From UBA6170 sp034429975 (GTDB lineage: Bacteria > Chloroflexota > Anaerolineae > Anaerolineales > Anaerolineaceae): DNA of 64,000 nt. Positions 51,012-60,261 of this stretch are shown piece after piece. The position numbers were made by a program, and so were the translations under genes. The notes under the pieces are model-generated. The model did no database searches and had not been told where the DNA came from. It saw nothing but the letters and a program-made list of their open reading frames with translations. The first letter of the stretch is position 1; every line of letters begins with the position of its first letter. The stretch is taken from the NCBI GenBank assembly GCA_034429975.1, contig DAOUFM010000135.1, positions 1 to 64,000 on the forward strand, written 5' to 3'.

Positions 51012-51758
51012 ATGTCTGAAGTTCAATATCATATTCGAGTAAAAGAAGGGGATGTTGGGAAATATGCCTTATTACCGGGTGATCCGGGACGCTGTGACCT
51101 GATCGCCAATTATTTTGATGACCCTGTTTTTGTTTCTTTTAATCGGGAACATAAAGTTTTTACTGGGAATATCAATGGAGAAAAAGTTTCCGTCGTCTCT
51201 ACCGGGATGGGCTGTCCTTCAACCGCGATTGCGATGGAGGAATTGATCAAGGTGGGTTGCCATACCTTTATTCGTGTGGGTACTTCCGGGGCGATGCAAC
51301 CCGGAATGAACAGTGGCGATTTAGCTATCATTCATGCCGCTATCCGGGATGAAGGCACCTCCAAACAATATTTACCGGTTGAATATCCTTCCATAGCAGA
51401 TCTGACTGTTACCAATGCCTTAGTGCAGGCAGCCCAAAAATTGAAACAGACCTATTTTGTTGGAGTTTCTCATACCAAAGATTCTTTTTATAGTGAGGTG
51501 GAACCTGAACGCATGCCTATGGCGGCTCAAATTCAGGAGCGATGGCATCAATTTGTTGCTGGTGGAGCAATATGCTCTGAAATGGAAGCTGCCATCGTAT
51601 TTATTCTGGGTAGTATTTACCGGAAACGAACCGGAGCTGTGACGACAGTTATTGGGAGCGACATGGATACGATTAATCAAAAACATAGCTCGGATGGAAT
51701 GATCCGGGTTGCGATCGAAGCTCTAAAAACTCTGATTGAAAACGACAAAAAAGGTTAA
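51012..51758 (+). CDS. udp: Uridine phosphorylase-like nucleoside phosphorylase
   Basis: 248 residues. LLPGDPGRCDLIANYF and NREHKVFTG are the phosphate- and sugar-site loops, STGMGCPSTAIAMEELIKVG and IRVGTSGAMQPGMNSGDLAI follow, and CSEMEAAIVF contains the ribose-contacting Met-Glu. It would split uridine (perhaps also other nucleosides) with phosphate. Uridine phosphorylase is preferred to purine nucleoside phosphorylase because of the NREHKVFTG and CSEMEAA patterns, but specificity can vary among close relatives. Confidence 0.88.
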   Translation: MSEVQYHIRVKEGDVGKYALLPGDPGRCDLIANYFDDPVFVSFNREHKVFTGNINGEKVSVVSTGMGCPSTAIAMEELIKVGCHTFIRVGTSGAMQPGMNSGDLAIIHAAIRDEGTSKQYLPVEYPSIADLTVTNALVQAAQKLKQTYFVGVSHTKDSFYSEVEPERMPMAAQIQERWHQFVAGGAICSEMEAAIVFILGSIYRKRTGAVTTVIGSDMDTINQKHSSDGMIRVAIEALKTLIENDKKG

Positions 51759-51767
51759 TTATTTTAT

Positions 51768-54467
51768 TTAAAGCAGATTTTTTAATTGTTCTTTCAGTTT
51801 TTCAGCTGTTTCTTTAAATTGAATTAATTTATCCTGTTCTTTTTGAACGACTTGAGCAGGAGCTTTTTGAGCAAACGGTGAGTTGAGTAAGGTTGCCAAA
51901 CGTTTAATCTGGTTTTGGACTTCAACCAATTCCTTCTCGATTCTACTTTTTTCTGCTTCAATATCAATTAATTCTTCCAAAGGAAGATAAATTTCGATGC
52001 CAGAAATTATCAAAGAAGTCTGATTTTCTGGTTTTTCGGGCAAATCCTGAAAATGGTGTGTGTTTGACTGATCCAAAGCTGCTAAAGACTTGATAGTTGA
52101 GATTTGATCGGACACAAACTCATATTTATCTCCCGAAATAATTGTTGCCGGTAATTTCTGTGAGGGCGGTATCTTCTTTTCGGTTCTCAGGTTGCGAATT
52201 GCCTTTACGATTTCTTGAATAATCAAAAATTTTTGTATTTTTTCGTCTTCCCAGCCTTCAATTTGCTGAGCTTGAGGCCATTTTGCGATGATCAAAGCTT
52301 TTTCCCAACCATGTTTTGGAGAAAACAAATCAGATTTTTCAACACTGGCAGTTTTCAAGTGTTGCCACAACTCTTCAGTTACGTATGGCGTAAATGGGTG
52401 CAGTAACCGCAAACAATTATCCAGAACTTTTATTAATGTTTGGCTGGTGTAAAAAGCTTTGTCTGAATGTTCATTGATTTGGATTTTTGCAATCTCGACA
52501 TACCAATCCGCAAATTCGCTCCAGAAGAAATCATAAATTTGGCGGCCAGCTTCTCCATATTGGTGGTTAGAGAACAAGCGATCTACATCCCGAATCAGTT
52601 GATTCATACGCGCCCAAATCCATGAATCAGCCAATGACCAATCAGGGTCGGCTTGCGGCTTACTGGATGCCTTTTCTATATTTCCAATTACAAACCGGCC
52701 CGCATTCCAGACCTTGTTAGCGAAATTTCGATTAGCTTCTACTTTTTTGATCGATATATTGGTATCATTTCCCGGAGAAGAACCTACCAAAACAGTGAAC
52801 CGTAAAGCATCAGTCCCCATTTGATTCATAATCTCCAGAGGATCAATTGAATTGCCTTTGGTTTTACTCATTTTTTGGCCGTGTTCATCGCGGATTAATC
52901 CGTGTAGGTAAACAGTTTTGAAAGGCGCTTGATGCGTAAATTCAAGTCCAAGCATGATCATCCGGGCAACCCAGAAGAAAAGAATATCGTAACCAGTTTC
53001 CATCATTGTTGTTGGATAAAAATATTTTAAGTCAGGAGTGTTTTCAGGCCATCCAAGGGTTGAAAAAGGCCACAATCCAGAGCTAAACCAGGTATCCAAT
53101 ACATCTTCATCCTGATGGATATGCAGGCTGTTGCATTGCTCACAATGGGTGGGGTCTTCCCGGCTAACGGTTAAATGCTCACAATCATCGCAATACCAAA
53201 CGGGGATACGATGCCCCCACCATAATTGACGACTGATGCACCAATCCTGGATATTTTCCAGCCAGTTGAAATAAATTTTTGCAAAGCGTTCCGGCACGAT
53301 TTCAATCCTTCCATCCCGAACTGCCTCGATGCCTGCCTTTGCCAGAGAATCCATTTTCACAAACCATTGCGTGGATATCATAGGTTCGATCACTTCACCG
53401 CCTCTTTGAGAACGGGGAACCATGTGGGTGTAAGGCTCTTCTTTTATTACCAGGTCAGCTTTTTTCATATCTGCCCAGATGGCTTTCCTGCAGGCGAAAC
53501 GGTCCATTCCTTGATAAGGACCGCCATTTTTATTGACAACAGCATTTTGATCCAGCATACTGATGAACTCTAATTGATGACGTTTTCCAATTTCATAATC
53601 ATTTGGATCGTGAGCAGGTGTAATCTTGAGGGAGCCCGTTCCAAATTCAGGGTCGACATATTCATCCGCAATAACCGGAATTTCACGATTTAAAATCGGT
53701 ACCAACGCTTTTTTACCGATATATTTTTGGTAACGCTCATCCTCAGGGTGAACTGCGACCGCAGTATCCCCGAGGATTGTCTCAGGCCGGGTTGTTGCCA
53801 CCGGGAGAAATTCACCCGGATTGTCTGCCAATCTATATTTAAAATAATATAAAAAGCCAGGTTCTTCTACATATTCAACTTCTAGGTCTGAAACTGCTGT
53901 TTTTAATTTAGGAGACCAATTGATCATTCGAGGTCCACGATAAATAAACCCTTTCTCGTAAAGACGGACAAAGGCCTCCCTCACAGCTTTGGATAAGCCT
54001 TCATCCAGGGTGAAGCGTTCTCGGTCCCAATCACAGGAGGCTCCTAAACGACGGATTTGTTTCGTAATCTCATTGCCGTACTTTCTTTTCCATTCCCACG
54101 TGGTTTCTTCAAATTTCTCTCGGCCAATCTGCTCGCGGGAAGTTCCCTGTTTTTCAAGCATCGTTTCCACCTGTAATTGGGTGGCTATTCCCGCGTGATC
54201 GGACCCGGGAACCCAAAGTGTGGGGATCCCATTCATGCGATGATAGCGAATCATCAAATCTTCCATGGCAACAAAAAGAGCATGACCTAAATGTAGACTT
54301 CCGGTTACATTGGGCGGTGGGATGGAAATCACGTAGGGTTTCACTGAAGGGTCAAAACCTGGCTTTTGGGGATCATTGAAAGGTTTAAAAAATCGCTCAC
54401 TTTCCCACCAATCATAAAGTTTTTCTTCAATATTAGAAAATTCGTAAGCCTTGGGCAGCTCTTTCAT
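51768..54467 (-). CDS. valS: Valyl-tRNA synthetase
   Basis: 899 residues, normal length. The class I HIGH motif is HLGH (59-62, within PPPNVTGSLHLGHAL), and KMSKTKGNS is the KMSKS loop. An editing domain (about 190-350) removes mis-charged threonine. A zinc-binding insertion near 425-455 carries CDDCEHLT and CEQCNSLHI. The C-terminus ends in a coiled coil (about 830-899) that contacts the tRNA. Expression should be controlled by the T-box leader upstream. Confidence 0.97.
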   Translation of the reverse strand: MKELPKAYEFSNIEEKLYDWWESERFFKPFNDPQKPGFDPSVKPYVISIPPPNVTGSLHLGHALFVAMEDLMIRYHRMNGIPTLWVPGSDHAGIATQLQVETMLEKQGTSREQIGREKFEETTWEWKRKYGNEITKQIRRLGASCDWDRERFTLDEGLSKAVREAFVRLYEKGFIYRGPRMINWSPKLKTAVSDLEVEYVEEPGFLYYFKYRLADNPGEFLPVATTRPETILGDTAVAVHPEDERYQKYIGKKALVPILNREIPVIADEYVDPEFGTGSLKITPAHDPNDYEIGKRHQLEFISMLDQNAVVNKNGGPYQGMDRFACRKAIWADMKKADLVIKEEPYTHMVPRSQRGGEVIEPMISTQWFVKMDSLAKAGIEAVRDGRIEIVPERFAKIYFNWLENIQDWCISRQLWWGHRIPVWYCDDCEHLTVSREDPTHCEQCNSLHIHQDEDVLDTWFSSGLWPFSTLGWPENTPDLKYFYPTTMMETGYDILFFWVARMIMLGLEFTHQAPFKTVYLHGLIRDEHGQKMSKTKGNSIDPLEIMNQMGTDALRFTVLVGSSPGNDTNISIKKVEANRNFANKVWNAGRFVIGNIEKASSKPQADPDWSLADSWIWARMNQLIRDVDRLFSNHQYGEAGRQIYDFFWSEFADWYVEIAKIQINEHSDKAFYTSQTLIKVLDNCLRLLHPFTPYVTEELWQHLKTASVEKSDLFSPKHGWEKALIIAKWPQAQQIEGWEDEKIQKFLIIQEIVKAIRNLRTEKKIPPSQKLPATIISGDKYEFVSDQISTIKSLAALDQSNTHHFQDLPEKPENQTSLIISGIEIYLPLEELIDIEAEKSRIEKELVEVQNQIKRLATLLNSPFAQKAPAQVVQKEQDKLIQFKETAEKLKEQLKNLL

Positions 54468-54501
54468 TCACATACTCCTGCTTTATTAATTAATTTTCAA
54501 T

Positions 54502-54746
54502 AAAAAAACACGCTCTCTCTATGAGAACGAAAGCGTGTTCCTTCCGCGGTACCATCTCAATTCGTCAATTCATTGACGCACTTGAATTTGCGATAACGGG
54601 CGTAACCGTGCTGTTCTAATCACAATATTGTTTTCTTCAGCATAGATCCCTGATGACTTCAAGTGATTCTCTCAGTGGAGGTTCTCAGCCTATGACCTCT
54701 TTTTCTGTCAGCAGAAACCGACCCTACTACTTCAGGGCAATTATTG
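54502..54746 (-). promoter_or_regulatory. T-box leader of valS
   Basis: The leader of valS carries the T-box sequence TGGTACCGCGG (minus strand; plus 54544-54554), which pairs with the 3' end of uncharged tRNA. Upstream, GTC (plus GAC 54655-54657) in GAAGTCATCAGGG is a plausible specifier codon for valine. Downstream, AACACGCT and AGCGTGTT (54507-54539) form an intrinsic terminator, followed by a T run. Uncharged tRNA-Val would favour the antiterminator and allow transcription into valS. The 5' limit is taken from the promoter. Confidence 0.92.
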
Positions 54747-54752
54747 AATATG

Positions 54753-54781
54753 ATTATAAGTAGATCAATTCTGCATGTCAA
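54753..54781 (-). promoter_or_regulatory. valS T-box promoter, perfect consensus
   Basis: On the minus strand TTGACA (54776-54781), 17-base spacer, TATAAT (54753-54758). A full match to the sigma-70 consensus, giving a strong constitutive start near 54746. Confidence 0.85.
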
Positions 54782-54883
54782 CTTTTTTCTTTATTAATTG
54801 GGTTTTTTACACTCTCCTAAGTTCGTTTTGTTATAAAATTTTTGATTATGATACGATTTAATGATAAATTTATTTATGTAGCG

Positions 54884-55972
54884 ATGATAAAAACAAAATT
54901 TTTTTTACTTCTTCCAATCTCCTTAATAATATTTAGTAGCTGCGCCAATAACCAACCACTAGATTTGAGAACGGCTGAACCTACTTCAACAGCAGTAGAT
55001 AAACCACCTTTGACTAATCAAATATTTCAGGAAAATCAAACGATTTCACCTTGTGATTTAGTTCATGAATCTAGATGGGAAGCTCTATTTGGTGAAACTC
55101 CTTTGTTTATTTCGGAAGACAATGGGAGTTGCCTCATTGAAAACCAATGGACCACCCGTTCTATCTGGTTTTCAGTCTTTCAAGGCGATCAGGCTTTTGA
55201 CGCATTAAAATGGGACACAACTCAAATGATCAGTGGGATGAATGACCAAAGTTTAGATGAAATGGTTGAGCAAATTCTAAGCGACGAAAAAAACAATTTT
55301 TTGAATACATTATTTGAAGCGCGATTACCTCTGTTTGAGCGATTGGATTATCGCTGGGAGACAGTTTACACTATTGGGGACAAAGCTTATTGGTTTATTT
55401 ATTCTCAAGCATTTAAAGGCATTTTGGATGTAATTGATGGAGATCGATTTTTTCAGATTGGCTTTAGCGGTTTCTCACCGGCTCTAATCCTGTCATCATT
55501 GGAAGATCTGACGGGCGAAATTTTGGCTGAGATTCCGAAAAAATTTACTATTGATTTTCAAGTTCCAGAGGACGCCAGTAAACCAACTCCAAGCCAAACC
55601 AGTCCGATTAATATCCCTCAAATCGTGAATATTAAGAAAACTTCCCAGGAAATTTATTTTGGCGATTTATGTGAGAATGAATTAACCACCATTCGTGCAG
55701 AATTAATTAATAACAAGTTTGTTGATAATGTTTATTTGGTTTATCGATTAAATAGTTCTCAAGAAACAAATAGAAACTGGAACACCGTTTTTATGAATGA
55801 AATCACTCCGGGGAATTGGGAAATAACCTTATCGGCTGAAAAATCATTTCAAGCATACAAATTGGTAAACGGAGCCTACGTTGAATATAGTATTGCAGTT
55901 ATTTACAATGTGAATAAAGTTTTCAGGAGCCAATCCTTCATGGATATTACGGTATTGCAGTGTCAGAAATAG
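54884..55972 (+). CDS. Lipoprotein of unknown function
   Basis: 362 residues from ATG 54884; an in-frame ATG at 54848 would only add hydrophilic residues before the signal peptide. MIKTKFFLLLPISLIIFSSCANN is a lipoprotein signal with the lipidated cysteine near residue 20. A Thr/Pro-rich spacer leads to a middle region (SPCDLVHESRWEALFGETPLFISEDNGSCLIENQW) with two cysteines, and a C-terminal beta-rich domain of about 120 residues (IVNIKKTSQEIYFGDLCENELTTIRAELI, ending VLQCQK) resembling an Ig-like or fibronectin-type fold. No known family was recognised. It probably sits on the outer face of the membrane. Confidence 0.65.
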   Translation: MIKTKFFLLLPISLIIFSSCANNQPLDLRTAEPTSTAVDKPPLTNQIFQENQTISPCDLVHESRWEALFGETPLFISEDNGSCLIENQWTTRSIWFSVFQGDQAFDALKWDTTQMISGMNDQSLDEMVEQILSDEKNNFLNTLFEARLPLFERLDYRWETVYTIGDKAYWFIYSQAFKGILDVIDGDRFFQIGFSGFSPALILSSLEDLTGEILAEIPKKFTIDFQVPEDASKPTPSQTSPINIPQIVNIKKTSQEIYFGDLCENELTTIRAELINNKFVDNVYLVYRLNSSQETNRNWNTVFMNEITPGNWEITLSAEKSFQAYKLVNGAYVEYSIAVIYNVNKVFRSQSFMDITVLQCQK

Positions 55973-56008
55973 AAAAGACACCCAACAATCACTGGCCGGA
56001 TGTCTTTT
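55973..56008. terminator. Hairpin between the lipoprotein and aldo/keto reductase genes
   Basis: AAAAGACA (55973-55980) pairs with TGTCTTTT (56001-56008) between two convergent genes; the T run on each strand is part of the stem. A bidirectional terminator is likely. Confidence 0.6.
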
Positions 56009-56022
56009 AAGAGGTAATTAGA

Positions 56023-56994
56023 TTATTCTTCGTGGTTTTCTTCAGGTGGAGAAATGATTAATTCGATCCTGTCTAGAAGGTCCTCGCTGAGTTTCGATTG
56101 GGCTTCTGCGGCTAATAGATTTTCATCTAATTGTTCTAGCCGAGTCGCTCCGGTTATGACGGCGGAAACTTCTTTTCTGCGCAATAACCAGGCAATGGCT
56201 AATTGAGCGGTTGTTATTTCTAATTCGTTGGCCAGGGCGGTCAATAATTTCACCTTTTCGATTTTCTTGGTCGATATTTCATCCCTTATCCAACTCATAT
56301 TATCCATAGCGGCTCGCGAACCTTCTGGGATACCATCATTATATTTTCCGGTCAGGATCCCATAATATAAAGGTGACCAGGTGGTCAATCCAATCCCAAA
56401 TTCTCGGCAGATTGGAGCTAATTCATCCTCCACCCTTTTTCGGTGGAACATATTGTATTGAGGTTGTTCAACTGTTGGTGGGATTAGGTTGAATTGTCGG
56501 GCAATTCCACGAGCCAGGGTGATTTGAGATGCTTCCCATTCAGAGGTTCCCCAATAAAGGATTTTTCCCTGTTGAATAAAAGTGTTCATTGTATACACAA
56601 CTTCTTCGACAGGTGTATCCGGGTCGTAGCGATGACAGTAGTAAATGTCCAGATAATCCAACTCCATTCTCTTAAGAGATGCATGAAGCGCTTCAGTCAA
56701 ATGTTTTCTGGATAGTCCACGTCCATTCGGGCCAGGCATGGTTGGCCAAAAAACTTTACTCGATAACACCAGGGCTTCACGGGGCAAATCTTTTATTGCT
56801 TTTCCCATATCGATTTCAGCCTGTCCGGCTGCGTAAGCGTCTGAATTGTCAAAGAAGTTAATCCCCTGATCATACGCTGCGTGAATTAGATCAGAGGTCT
56901 TCTTCTCATCAATTTGATTGCCCATGGTAATCCAGGCTCCGAGAGCGATCTCACTAACTTTTAATCCTGACTTTCCTAACCTGCGATAATGCAT
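56023..56994 (-). CDS. Aldo/keto reductase
   Basis: 323 residues from the ATG at 56994, which follows SD GGAGGAAGA; the frame is open a little further upstream but overlaps the preceding gene. The barrel begins MHYRRLGKSGLKVSEIALGAW. Catalytic residues are Asp and Tyr in FDNSDAYAAGQAE, Lys in LSSKVFWP and His in YCHRYDPDTPVEE. FGIGLTTWSPLYYGILTGKY resembles the Kv-beta/YajO-type AKRs. It reduces an aldehyde or ketone with NADPH; the substrate is not evident. It starts ten bases after the lysine aminomutase gene and may be in one operon with it. Confidence 0.9.
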   Translation of the reverse strand: MHYRRLGKSGLKVSEIALGAWITMGNQIDEKKTSDLIHAAYDQGINFFDNSDAYAAGQAEIDMGKAIKDLPREALVLSSKVFWPTMPGPNGRGLSRKHLTEALHASLKRMELDYLDIYYCHRYDPDTPVEEVVYTMNTFIQQGKILYWGTSEWEASQITLARGIARQFNLIPPTVEQPQYNMFHRKRVEDELAPICREFGIGLTTWSPLYYGILTGKYNDGIPEGSRAAMDNMSWIRDEISTKKIEKVKLLTALANELEITTAQLAIAWLLRRKEVSAVITGATRLEQLDENLLAAEAQSKLSEDLLDRIELIISPPEENHEE

Positions 56995-57004
56995 TCTTCC
57001 TCCT

Positions 57005-58339
57005 TTATTTTTTTTCTTCCCCAATCCCTAAAGGTTTCCATTTATCTACATTTGTCCGCAATCGATGTTGACCCCCTCCGCGATTGTGCAATTCATCAAA
57101 ACCCTCGGGTTTAATAAACATTTCTTCGCTATCCAATAATCCAAACACTCCGCTCTGGCCTGGTTCCAGACGTTTCGATTTACAGTAGGAACACTTGCTG
57201 GGGTCATGGATTTGGTATGAGGTTGGTTCTTCATAAGTGGTAATATAGCCTTCATAATTTCTGAGAATAATTTTGTGATCTGAGGCGCTAATCATGTAAT
57301 TGGGCATCACTGGTATCTTTCCACCGCCACCAGGGGCATCAACAACAAAAGTTGGCACTGCATATCCGGATGTGTGTCCGCGTAAACCTTCGATAATCTC
57401 AATTCCTTTTGCCACCGGCGTTCGAAAGTGACCGGCGCCTTCAACCAGATCGCATTGGTACAGATAATAAGGGCGAACTCTAATCTGAACCAAGTTTTGT
57501 ACTAGTTTTCTTTGGATGTGAACACAATCATTAACACCTGCGAGTAAAACAGATTGATTCCCCAGGGGAATTCCAGCTCTGGTTAATTTGTCACAGGCGA
57601 TTTCTAATTCTTTACTGATTTCATTGGGGTGATTAACATGAATATTCATCCAGAGAGGGTGATATTTTTGAAGCATATCACATAATTCATCCGTTACTCT
57701 TTGGGGCATAAAAACCGGAACACGTGATCCGATCCGAATGATTTCAACATGCGGAATTTCACGTAAGGACGCCAGTAAATATTCAAATACCTTGGGGGCT
57801 AAAGTAAGTGGATCTCCTCCGGATAATAAGACATCACGGATCTGAGGCGTTCTCCGAATATAATCCAATTGCAATTCAAATTCTGCTTTTGAAAAAGTGG
57901 CGCTGGGATCGCCAACAATGCGGGAGCGTGTGCAATAACGACAATAGGAAGCGCATTGCGTGGTGACCAACATCAATACCCGATCAGGGTAACGGTGAAC
58001 CAAACCTGGAACAGGCGAATGGCGATCTTCAGCCAGAGAGTCTTCCATCATTCCTGTAAAGGTGTTAATTTCAGAAGCAGTTGGCAGAACCTGTTTACGG
58101 ATGGGGTCATTTATATCCTCAGGGTTAATCAGAGAGACAAAATAAGGGGTGATATCGACCCGAAATAATCCATCGGTGCTTAAGGCTTTTTTCTCACTTT
58201 CAGTAAGGGAGAAGACCTTTTGAAAATCATCGACAGAATTTAATCGATGGGCCATTTGCCAACGCCAATCGTTCCATTTTTCGTCTGGAATATCTGCGTA
58301 TATCGGCGCCCGTTTACTGATAAATTTGTCTAGAGACAT
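57005..58339 (-). CDS. kamA: Lysine 2,3-aminomutase (radical SAM)
   Basis: 444 residues. It converts L-lysine to beta-lysine with SAM, PLP and a [4Fe-4S] cluster. The cluster motif is CASYCRYC (Cys129, Cys133, Cys136). LLSGGDPL is the SAM-binding GGD. Asp297 (CDLVEG) and Asp334 match the two aspartates that bind the lysine amino group in KamA, and Lys341 in DAPGGGGKIP is the PLP lysine. EF-P-modifying EpmB lacks the C-terminal extension present here (CSYCKSKR and beyond). The rest of lysine fermentation and the beta-lysine acetyltransferase are not in this window, so fermentation, osmolyte synthesis or another use cannot be chosen. Confidence 0.9.
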   Translation of the reverse strand: MSLDKFISKRAPIYADIPDEKWNDWRWQMAHRLNSVDDFQKVFSLTESEKKALSTDGLFRVDITPYFVSLINPEDINDPIRKQVLPTASEINTFTGMMEDSLAEDRHSPVPGLVHRYPDRVLMLVTTQCASYCRYCTRSRIVGDPSATFSKAEFELQLDYIRRTPQIRDVLLSGGDPLTLAPKVFEYLLASLREIPHVEIIRIGSRVPVFMPQRVTDELCDMLQKYHPLWMNIHVNHPNEISKELEIACDKLTRAGIPLGNQSVLLAGVNDCVHIQRKLVQNLVQIRVRPYYLYQCDLVEGAGHFRTPVAKGIEIIEGLRGHTSGYAVPTFVVDAPGGGGKIPVMPNYMISASDHKIILRNYEGYITTYEEPTSYQIHDPSKCSYCKSKRLEPGQSGVFGLLDSEEMFIKPEGFDELHNRGGGQHRLRTNVDKWKPLGIGEEKK

Positions 58340-58536
58340 GGGATAACTCCTAAATTAAAAGATTGGGGTATTTAACCGTAGGGATGAGAAGGAATTCATG
58401 GGTAGAAAATTCACGGTATGGGTGAGCAATTTTTTTTGAATACATAACAGTATTGTATTGTCAAAACGTGTCATGGTCAAATTTCTACATCAAGTTGAAA
58501 ATTTATCAGAATTCTATTAGAAATCTACAAGGAGTC

Positions 58537-58565
58537 TTGACGATGGTTTTTTGACATGATATTAT
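58537..58565 (+). promoter_or_regulatory. Promoter of the hrcA-grpE-dnaK operon
   Basis: TTGACG (58537-58542), 17-base spacer, TATTAT (58560-58565). Expected start is near 58572, seven bases before CIRCE, so HrcA bound there would block initiation. Confidence 0.6.
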
Positions 58566-58578
58566 AATTCACAGGTTG

Positions 58579-58605
58579 TTAGCACTCTTACGACGAGAGT
58601 GCTAA
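58579..58605 (+). promoter_or_regulatory. CIRCE operator (HrcA binding site)
   Basis: TTAGCACTC (58579-58587), 9-base spacer, GAGTGCTAA (58597-58605): an exact match to the CIRCE consensus, directly upstream of hrcA. Confidence 0.98.
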
Positions 58606-58616
58606 TTTGAAAAATT

Positions 58617-59669
58617 ATGGAAGAACTAACTGATCGACAAAAAGTTTTATTAACACTGATAACACATGAGCATATCAGTTCTGCTTTACCAGTAGGTTCA
58701 AAAATGCTGGTAGAGCAGTACAATGTTGGGCTCAGTTCTGCGACTGTCAGAAACGAAATGGCGGTACTGACCGAGTTGGGGTATTTACGGCAACCTCATA
58801 CTTCAGCAGGGCGTGTCCCTACCGAAAAAGGCTACCGTTTTTTTGTTGGACGCTTGGTAAATGAAGAAGATATTCCTTTATCAAAAAGGCGGACAATTGC
58901 CCATCAATTCTATCAGATGAGAAATGATGTGGAGCAGTGGGTGAAATTGGCTGGGTCAATTCTTGCTGATCAAGCCAAAGCAGCTTCATTAGTAACTATT
59001 CCACATCCTACTTCAACACGGTTGAAACATGTCGAATTCATTTCTACTCGGGGCAGACAAATATTAATGGTTTTAATTTTAGTAGGCGGAGAAATAAGAC
59101 AAAGTATCCAGGTTCTTCCTGAATTCATCGGGCAGGAACGTTTGTCGCAAATTGCTAACCAGATCATTGATGCTTTTCAAGGGTTAGACGCTGAAACAAT
59201 AAACCAAAAAAGAGAATTTGTGAGCAATTTACACGACGACCTGATAAGTTGGGTTATAAGAGAGATGGAACAGTCAGACTCACTGCTATCCGGGGAACTG
59301 TTCCTGGATGGGATCACAAATGTCATGGCAGAGCCGGAATTTACTGATACTGAAGAAGCCAGAAAAACCTTAAAAATTCTTGAAGAACGATCAATGTTAC
59401 AGGATGTTATCAGTCGCAGCCTACAAAGTGGAGGTGATAGCTCGGTACAAGTTCTGATTGGTGGTGAAGGAGCTTTTGAAGAATTAAAACAGTATTCATT
59501 TGTTTTATCAAAGTATGGAGCTCCGGGAGTTGCTTTTGGAACTGTAGGTGTTTTTGGTCCCGTCCGAATGCCATACGGACAAACCATCTCTGCCGTTCGT
59601 TTTATGTCAGGCATTTTAAGTGATCTGGTATCTGAAACAATGTATGATGATCAATTCAAGTCAGCATAG
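58617..59669 (+). CDS. hrcA: Heat-inducible transcription repressor HrcA
   Basis: 350 residues, normal length. The N-terminal winged helix (ELTDRQKVLLTLITHEHISSALPVGSKMLVEQYNVGLSSATVRNEMAVLTELGYLRQPHTSAGRVPTEKGYRFFV) binds CIRCE; a GAF-like regulatory domain follows. HrcA represses the chaperone genes and needs GroE for activity in Bacillus. The CIRCE site 12 bases before the start shows autoregulation. First gene of the operon. Confidence 0.97.
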   Translation: MEELTDRQKVLLTLITHEHISSALPVGSKMLVEQYNVGLSSATVRNEMAVLTELGYLRQPHTSAGRVPTEKGYRFFVGRLVNEEDIPLSKRRTIAHQFYQMRNDVEQWVKLAGSILADQAKAASLVTIPHPTSTRLKHVEFISTRGRQILMVLILVGGEIRQSIQVLPEFIGQERLSQIANQIIDAFQGLDAETINQKREFVSNLHDDLISWVIREMEQSDSLLSGELFLDGITNVMAEPEFTDTEEARKTLKILEERSMLQDVISRSLQSGGDSSVQVLIGGEGAFEELKQYSFVLSKYGAPGVAFGTVGVFGPVRMPYGQTISAVRFMSGILSDLVSETMYDDQFKSA

Positions 59670-59684
59670 CGAGGTGATTTAATA

Positions 59685-60251
59685 ATGAAGAAGAAAAAAA
59701 ATGATGAAACTTCAGAAGACCAAATGGATAAAAACATTGATGATAGCAATGAGAGAAATATGAATGTTGAAACTGATGAAGGATTAACCATGGAGGAGAA
59801 ACTTACCAATGAAGTAGAAAAATTGCAGACGCAATCCACTGAATATTTTGAGGGCTGGCAGCGAGAACGAGCTGATTTTCAAAATTACAAACGCAGGATT
59901 GAGCGTGAGCAAATATCTATGAAAGGGTATATAACGTCGGAAGTGATAAAGAAGTATTTAGTAGTTATTGATGATATGGAGTTAGCTTTTAAAAATCGTC
60001 CTACTTCGTCCGATTGTTCGGGGTGGGTTGATGGAATAAATTTAATTTACAAGAAATTAGTATCAATTCTTGAAGGAGAAGGAGTAGAAGTAATACCAAC
60101 AGATGGTGATTTTGACCCAAATCTTCATGAAGCCATTACACAAATAGACCATCCTGAAAAGGAAAGTGGGAAAATTGTTGAGGTAATGCGTCAGGGTTAT
60201 AAAATTGGCGATAAAGTCATCCGTCATGCTTTGGTAGTAGTAGCTCGCTAG
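59685..60251 (+). CDS. grpE: Nucleotide exchange factor GrpE
   Basis: 188 residues. A charged, disordered N-terminus (about 50 residues) precedes a long coiled coil (LTNEVEKLQTQSTEYFEGWQRERADFQNYKRRIEREQ), a four-helix bundle and the C-terminal beta-wing domain (GVEVIPTDGDFDPNLHEAITQIDHP, IVEVMRQGYKIGDKVIRHALVVVAR). It releases ADP from DnaK. SD is GAGG(T); 15 bases after hrcA and 10 before dnaK, so co-transcribed with both. Confidence 0.96.
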   Translation: MKKKKNDETSEDQMDKNIDDSNERNMNVETDEGLTMEEKLTNEVEKLQTQSTEYFEGWQRERADFQNYKRRIEREQISMKGYITSEVIKKYLVVIDDMELAFKNRPTSSDCSGWVDGINLIYKKLVSILEGEGVEVIPTDGDFDPNLHEAITQIDHPEKESGKIVEVMRQGYKIGDKVIRHALVVVAR

Positions 60252-60261
60252 GAGGATAAAA

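Noticed and set aside
59177..59614. 145-codon open frame on the minus strand inside hrcA
   Set aside because: hrcA is certain; the antisense frame has no SD and no recognisable domain.
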